DNA from: Thermotoga sp. Ku-13t
Lineage (GTDB): Bacteria; Thermotogota; Thermotogae; Thermotogales; DSM-5069
Length of the DNA: 64,000 nucleotides
Assembly: GCF_011057685.1 (NCBI RefSeq)
Contig: NZ_LNFY01000009.1
Coordinates: 62,001-126,000, forward strand
Direction of reading: 5' to 3'
The number at the start of each line of letters is the position of its first letter. The first letter of the stretch is position 1. The position numbers and the translations under genes were made by a program. Shown here one piece after another: positions 60,289 to 64,000 of this stretch. The notes under the pieces are model-generated. The model had not been told where the DNA came from, did no database searches, and saw nothing but the letters and a program-made list of their open reading frames with translations.

Positions 60289-61977
60289 TTACAGATCCAG
60301 CGCGAGCGTGCCACCAGGGTTCATGATGTTGTTCGGATCGAAGTGGCGCTTCAAGGCTCTGAACACTTCGAGCTGGTTTTTGCCTATGCACTTTTCAAGC
60401 CAGGGTGCGAAGAGCTTTCCCACACCGTGGTGGTGGCTCAACGAAGCGCCGCTCTCGACGATCTTGTCTATAATCTTCGCCTGGTAATCGACGAACTCCT
60501 GAATGCTTTCGAACTTGCCTATGAAGATGAAGTACAGATTCGTGCCCTGCGGATAAAAGTGGGAACAGTGGCTCATCACGATCGTTTTCGGTCTGGATTT
60601 GCACACCTCTCTAACTGTTCGCCAGACGTGTTCGACCTGGTCCCACGCCATGGCGCATTCGAGCGTGTCGATCAGTATTCCAAAATCGTTCAGATCGTCC
60701 CTCAGATACGGATCGGTGAACCTGCCCTTCTCCCACGCTTTCGCGACGTAGCCTGTGGTGTAGAACGCACCGTAAGATTTCGCGATTTTCTTTATGTTCC
60801 TCTTGACATTCTTCGCAAAATTTTTCTCACCCTGAGCCACGCCAAGCAGAAGGCATCTTTCCATGGGCCTGTAACCCATCGAGCTCACGAACTTGTCTAT
60901 GACAGTGCCTTCGACTCCGTAGAGTTTGAACGCGATGTGTGTCTCTTCCGGATCTGAGAGCCTCATGATCGCGGGAAAACCGAAATTTGACTGCATGATC
61001 TCTCTGCACGCTTCGAGGGCGCTGTGAAAGTCTTTGAAGACAAAGCTGAACTTCTGATCATTTTCTGGCATGTATCTGAAGATCTTCAGCGTGACGGACA
61101 CAAGAACTCCGAAAGCGCCCTCACTGCCTATCATGATCTGGTCGATCGAAGGTCCGATCGCCGCGCGTGGATATTCCTTAGTCTTTATCTCCCCGGCGGG
61201 AGTGACGTATTCCTGGCAGACCACCAGGTCCTCTATCTTGCCGTAGTAGGTGGAGTTTTGACCTGCCCCACGCGTCACGACCCAGCCGCCAACGGTGGAG
61301 TATTCGAAGGACTGTGGTAGATGACCACATGTGTAGCGATGTTTGGCTCCGAAATATTCTGGTGCTCTGTTCAGCTTTTCTTCAAGCGCAGGGCCGTAGA
61401 TACCAGGTTCGACGGTGACGGTGCAATTGGTTTCGTTGAGTTTCAATATCCTGTTCATGTGTTTTGTCAAATCCAGGCTCACGCCGCCTCTGACGCACTC
61501 TGTTCCTCTCGTCACTCCAGAGCCCCCACCGCGTGGATAGATCGCTATTCTGTTGGCGTTGCAGTATTTGACGATCTGTACAACGTCTTGTTTGTCCCGT
61601 GGATAGATCACAAGGTCTGGAACGTTTTCTATGATTTTGTGTCTGAGCCTGAGCACATCGTACTGAGTCTTTCCGTAGCTCGCTTTGATCCTGCTGTAAC
61701 TGTCCAGCGCGACGTTCTCCGGGCCGACGATCTTCTGGAAAGCTTCTATGTGCTTCGATTCGAGCCTGATGGGCAACTCCACGTCGACGGTTTCGAAACC
61801 CGTGTTTCTTGGTGAAGCGAGTTCTTCATCGGAAAGTTGAAGGGCTTCTCTCATGAGTTTGCACAATCTCTCGTTCGGGTGTTTGAAATATTTTGGATCG
61901 CCCCATCTGAAGATCGATCTGTAGCTTCCCTCAGGTGCAACTTCTTCTATCCACTTTGGACAGCTCACCGTTCTCAC
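60289..61977 (-). CDS. FAD-linked oxidase of the AGPS/GlcD family
   Basis: 562 residues. The FAD-binding (FAD_binding_4) domain shows PDLVIYPRDKQDVVQIVKYC, AIYPRGGGSGVTRG (the pyrophosphate loop), GWVVTRGAGQNSTYYGKIED and IDQIMIGSEGAFGVLVSVTL. The C-terminal domain ends with SLSHHHGVGKLFAPWLEKCI and LFDPNNIMNPGG-like HFDPNNIMNPGGTLALDL. The HHHGVG stretch is typical of alkyl-DHAP synthase and its relatives. Several alternative substrates are possible: a sugar alcohol, glycerol 3-phosphate or a hydroxy acid. GTG 61977 overlaps the kinase region with a shared ribosome site; GTG 61968 is an alternative. Confidence 0.85.
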   Translation of the reverse strand: MRTVSCPKWIEEVAPEGSYRSIFRWGDPKYFKHPNERLCKLMREALQLSDEELASPRNTGFETVDVELPIRLESKHIEAFQKIVGPENVALDSYSRIKASYGKTQYDVLRLRHKIIENVPDLVIYPRDKQDVVQIVKYCNANRIAIYPRGGGSGVTRGTECVRGGVSLDLTKHMNRILKLNETNCTVTVEPGIYGPALEEKLNRAPEYFGAKHRYTCGHLPQSFEYSTVGGWVVTRGAGQNSTYYGKIEDLVVCQEYVTPAGEIKTKEYPRAAIGPSIDQIMIGSEGAFGVLVSVTLKIFRYMPENDQKFSFVFKDFHSALEACREIMQSNFGFPAIMRLSDPEETHIAFKLYGVEGTVIDKFVSSMGYRPMERCLLLGVAQGEKNFAKNVKRNIKKIAKSYGAFYTTGYVAKAWEKGRFTDPYLRDDLNDFGILIDTLECAMAWDQVEHVWRTVREVCKSRPKTIVMSHCSHFYPQGTNLYFIFIGKFESIQEFVDYQAKIIDKIVESGASLSHHHGVGKLFAPWLEKCIGKNQLEVFRALKRHFDPNNIMNPGGTLALDL

Positions 61978-61978
61978 C

Positions 61979-63532
61979 TCACATCTCGGGATAGTTAGTT
62001 ATTCTCTGCATGGCTTTGTAGAGTGGCCTGAGGCGTGGATAAAGCTTTTTGTAAACACTCTCGTAGAGTTTTTGATAGAGCGAAGATCTTTCAGGATCCG
62101 GCACGCATTCGTGGATGTATCTGACCATTTTCTTCGTCGTCTGTTCGAAGTCTTTGTAAAAGCCGAGTGCGTGGAAGCAAACGATCGCAGCGCCCAGACC
62201 TGCGGCTTCGTACACGTGCGTTCGAAGCACTTTTTTGTTCATGACATCGCTCAAGATTTGACAGACCAGGTTCGACCTTGAACCACCACCCGTGGCGACT
62301 ACAGCTTTGATGGGTATCTTCGAGACCTTTTCGATTTTTTCCGATGCGTCCTTCAGAGCGTAGGCCAGGCCTTCAATGATCGATCTGTACAGATAGGCTC
62401 TGTTGTGCACGTCTCCGAATCCCACGATCGCCCCTCGCGCTTCGGGTTGTTTCAATCCCGCGCCCCAGTAAGGTTGAAGCACCAGCCCGAAACTGCCAGG
62501 TTGAGTCTGCAAGAGGAGCTCTTCGAGCACTTCTTCTGCGGATACGTTCTTTTCCTTCGCGATCTGGCACTCCGGCGCGGCGAACTGCTCTTTGAACCAG
62601 GTCACCATCCAGAAACCTCTGAATATCTCAACCTCCGGATTGAACTTGCCGGGGATCACGGCAGGATAAGACGGCATGAACTTGATGGGTTCGAGGTACT
62701 TGCTGCTGGTTATCTGCAGCGTGAGCGTGGTGCCAAGGCTGGCGCACGCCGTGGATTCATCGACGCACCCTGCCGCAAGAGTTTCACAGCCTTTGTCCGA
62801 GCCCGACGCGACCACAGGTGTTCCCTGCCTCAGGCCCGTGAGTTTCGCTGCCGTGTCTGTTAAACCACCGATGATCGTGCCTGGTGGCACCAGCTCTGGC
62901 AGTTTGTCTTTCTCTACTGGGAAGAGGTAGGGATGAAAGTCTGTTCTGGGATCTGCCCAGGTTTGTTTTTTGTAGTTGAACGGGATGTGGCCTATCTGGC
63001 TCGCGACGGAGTCGACGAACTTTCCAGAAAGTAAATAGTTGAACCAGCCCGAGAGGAGCAAAAACTTGTGGGTGTTTTTCCAGATCTCCGGTTCGTTCTG
63101 CCTGACCCAGTTCGCCTTGCACTTTTTGGCAGATATGATCGCCGCCTTCTCCATTCCGACGAGTTTGAAGCCGATCTTGAAATGCAGAGGAAGCTTGATG
63201 TCGTATTCAGCCATCCTCTGATCGAGCCACAGGATGGCGGGTCTGAGGGGTTTTCCGTCTTTATCAAGGAAAACACACGTGTCGCGCTGACTCGTCACGC
63301 TGATGGCGAGAACGTCTTCGACTTTGACTTTGCCTTTTTCGAGCAAAGTTCTGCAGGCCTTTGAGAGGGCAGATTCGTAAACGCTGAGATCCTGCTCCGC
63401 CCAGCCTGGTTTTGGTGAGACGTAGGGCTGAGGGTACTCCACCTTGCACATGTCGATGAGGTTTCCGTTCTCGTCGAAGGCCAGCGCCTTTAAACTCTGC
63501 GTACCGCAATCAATACTGAGCACGATTGACAT
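61979..63532 (-). CDS. FGGY-family carbohydrate kinase
   Basis: 517 residues: phosphate-1 loop IVLSIDCGTQSLKALAFDEN, GWAEQDLSVYESAL, ISVTSQRDTCVFLDKDG, AILWLDQRMAEYD (catalytic Asp in the LDQR region), VVASGSDKGCETLAAG, and the ATP-site VVATGGGSRSNLVCQILSDV. It is closest by eye to xylulokinase/glycerol-kinase relatives. Substrate choice cannot be read from sequence; the neighbours (FAD oxidase, DUF1667) suggest a polyol or glycerol-like compound. ATG 63532 starts 22 bases inside the DUF1667 gene. Confidence 0.9.
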   Translation of the reverse strand: MSIVLSIDCGTQSLKALAFDENGNLIDMCKVEYPQPYVSPKPGWAEQDLSVYESALSKACRTLLEKGKVKVEDVLAISVTSQRDTCVFLDKDGKPLRPAILWLDQRMAEYDIKLPLHFKIGFKLVGMEKAAIISAKKCKANWVRQNEPEIWKNTHKFLLLSGWFNYLLSGKFVDSVASQIGHIPFNYKKQTWADPRTDFHPYLFPVEKDKLPELVPPGTIIGGLTDTAAKLTGLRQGTPVVASGSDKGCETLAAGCVDESTACASLGTTLTLQITSSKYLEPIKFMPSYPAVIPGKFNPEVEIFRGFWMVTWFKEQFAAPECQIAKEKNVSAEEVLEELLLQTQPGSFGLVLQPYWGAGLKQPEARGAIVGFGDVHNRAYLYRSIIEGLAYALKDASEKIEKVSKIPIKAVVATGGGSRSNLVCQILSDVMNKKVLRTHVYEAAGLGAAIVCFHALGFYKDFEQTTKKMVRYIHECVPDPERSSLYQKLYESVYKKLYPRLRPLYKAMQRITNYPEM

Positions 63533-63896
63533 TCACTTTCCCCCCAACAAGATTGTACGAGCTTGAGGTGGCTATGAGGTTGGCGTTCGTGTTTTCGATG
63601 TTCTCCACGATGATTTCCCCACGGCGCACGGGCTTGTCCAGCACGAGTTGTTTTATTCTTTCCATCACCTTTTCGAAGGATTCGAGTGGAATCTCTCTGT
63701 CCGTGCGAACCGGCAGGAGGGGTTTGAGAGGATCTTTTGTGAGGACGGTCGAGCACAGAATTCTCTTTGGATTGACGAGGTCCTGCTTTGCGAACTCGAG
63801 TCCTCTTTCGCAACCGTAACCTTTGAAGAGTGGACTTGAAGGATCGCCGTAAACTTCGACCTCGCAGCCTTTTGGACACACGATGCACACCAAGCT
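63510..63896 (-). CDS. DUF1667 protein (glycerol-operon type); frame open to window edge
   Basis: About 128 residues: VCIVCPKGCEVEVYGD with the CxxC-x3-C cluster, a second Cys in KGYGCERGLEFAKQDLVNPK, then RILCSTVLTKDPLKPLLPVR, and ENTNANLIATSSSYNLVGGK near the end. DUF1667 proteins stand beside FAD oxidoreductases in glycerol 3-phosphate operons of Thermotogales (from memory), which fits the kinase next to it. The start is uncertain. TTG 63896 is used, but the frame stays open back to 64000 with likely coding use (IDVAAQFDEAPLKLSIRSA), so it may be fused to or run in from an upstream gene cut by the window end. Confidence 0.8.
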   Translation of the reverse strand, partial: SLVCIVCPKGCEVEVYGDPSSPLFKGYGCERGLEFAKQDLVNPKRILCSTVLTKDPLKPLLPVRTDREIPLESFEKVMERIKQLVLDKPVRRGEIIVENIENTNANLIATSSSYNLVGGKVNVNRAQY

Positions 63897-64000
63897 TTTG
63901 AACGGTTGTTCCTCCGAAGCAGGAGCGCTTCTGATCGAAAGCTTGAGCGGGGCTTCGTCGAACTGAGCGGCAACGTCGATGAACTCTACCTGCTGGGGTC

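Noticed and set aside
59806-60957. 383-residue plus-strand open frame opposite GntR and the FAD oxidase
   Set aside because: It spans two recognised minus-strand genes and the gap between them, with no known motif.

Overview
The window looks like a chromosome segment of a thermophilic member of the Thermotogota. The GC content is about 50% in most parts, which fits a Pseudothermotoga-like genome better than Thermotoga maritima. The evidence is the closeness of the first CRISPR repeat (starts GTTTCAATCGAACC, ends GGATGGAAAC) to T. maritima repeats, a TM1802-family Cas8b, a typical Thermotogales stock of sugar ABC transporters and ROK regulators, AGGAGG ribosome sites and heavy use of AGA/AGG, ATC and GAA codons. 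No rRNA or tRNA gene was seen. The assignment is an inference.

Layout. (1) 1-5.3 kb: an unusual cassette read rightwards. It holds a very divergent, compact RNA polymerase beta-prime-like protein with an intact NADFDGD catalytic loop, bridge helix and trigger loop, a frameshifted unknown protein, a sigma54-activator-type AAA+ ATPase with GAYTDA in place of GAFTGA, three small unknown proteins and a small zinc ribbon. (2) 5.3-6.2 kb: a ThuA-like gene, a gene remnant and a tiny ORF. (3) 6.3-14.3 kb: type I-B CRISPR-Cas (cas4-cas1-cas2-cas8b-cas7-cas5-cas3). cas1 and cas8b are frameshifted, there is no cas6, and the array has only 3 intact repeats plus a decayed one. (4) 14.7-16.8 kb: a two-gene membrane module and a broken GH172-family gene. 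(5) 17-22.8 kb: a ROK-regulated operon with a GH3 glycosidase and a sugar ABC importer, one permease of which carries an inserted beta-sandwich. (6) 22.8-33.8 kb: an AT-richer patch with gene remnants, a HARE-HTH nuclease, an archaeal-type ATPase, a cupin, a tandem esterase, two aldo/keto reductases, an AraC regulator and an EAL protein. (7) 33.9-37.3 kb: a MacB/LolCDE-like ABC system. (8) 37.6-43.2 kb: a tripartite tricarboxylate (TctCBA) transporter with a KDPG-type aldolase, a ROK kinase and an RpiR regulator. (9) 43.4-46.3 kb: a sulfur-relay operon (TusA, YeeE/YedE, DsrE/F/H) ending in an ArsR-TusA fusion regulator. (10) 46.6-59.3 kb: a complete type I-D CRISPR-Cas system (cas6, WYL regulator, cas10d, csc2, csc1, cas3, cas4-cas1 fusion, cas2) with 33 identical repeats. 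(11) 59.3-64 kb: an MFS remnant, then a leftward operon for a GntR regulator, an FAD oxidase, an FGGY kinase and a DUF1667 protein, probably for polyol or glycerol-type catabolism.

How it fits together. The I-B system has no Cas6 and damaged adaptation and large-subunit genes, while the I-D system looks fully functional, so I-B may be dying or may depend on I-D. The catabolic operons each pair a transporter, enzymes and a dedicated regulator. Strong GC hairpins directly follow both substrate-binding-protein genes and probably set a high binding protein to permease ratio.

The most unusual content is the RNA polymerase-like cassette at the left edge, only part of which is in view. At least seven genes have one-base frameshifts, mostly at or beside short A/T runs and mainly in 1-27 kb. 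These may be sequencing errors, real decay or slippage sites, so the frameshift-based calls should be read with that in mind.
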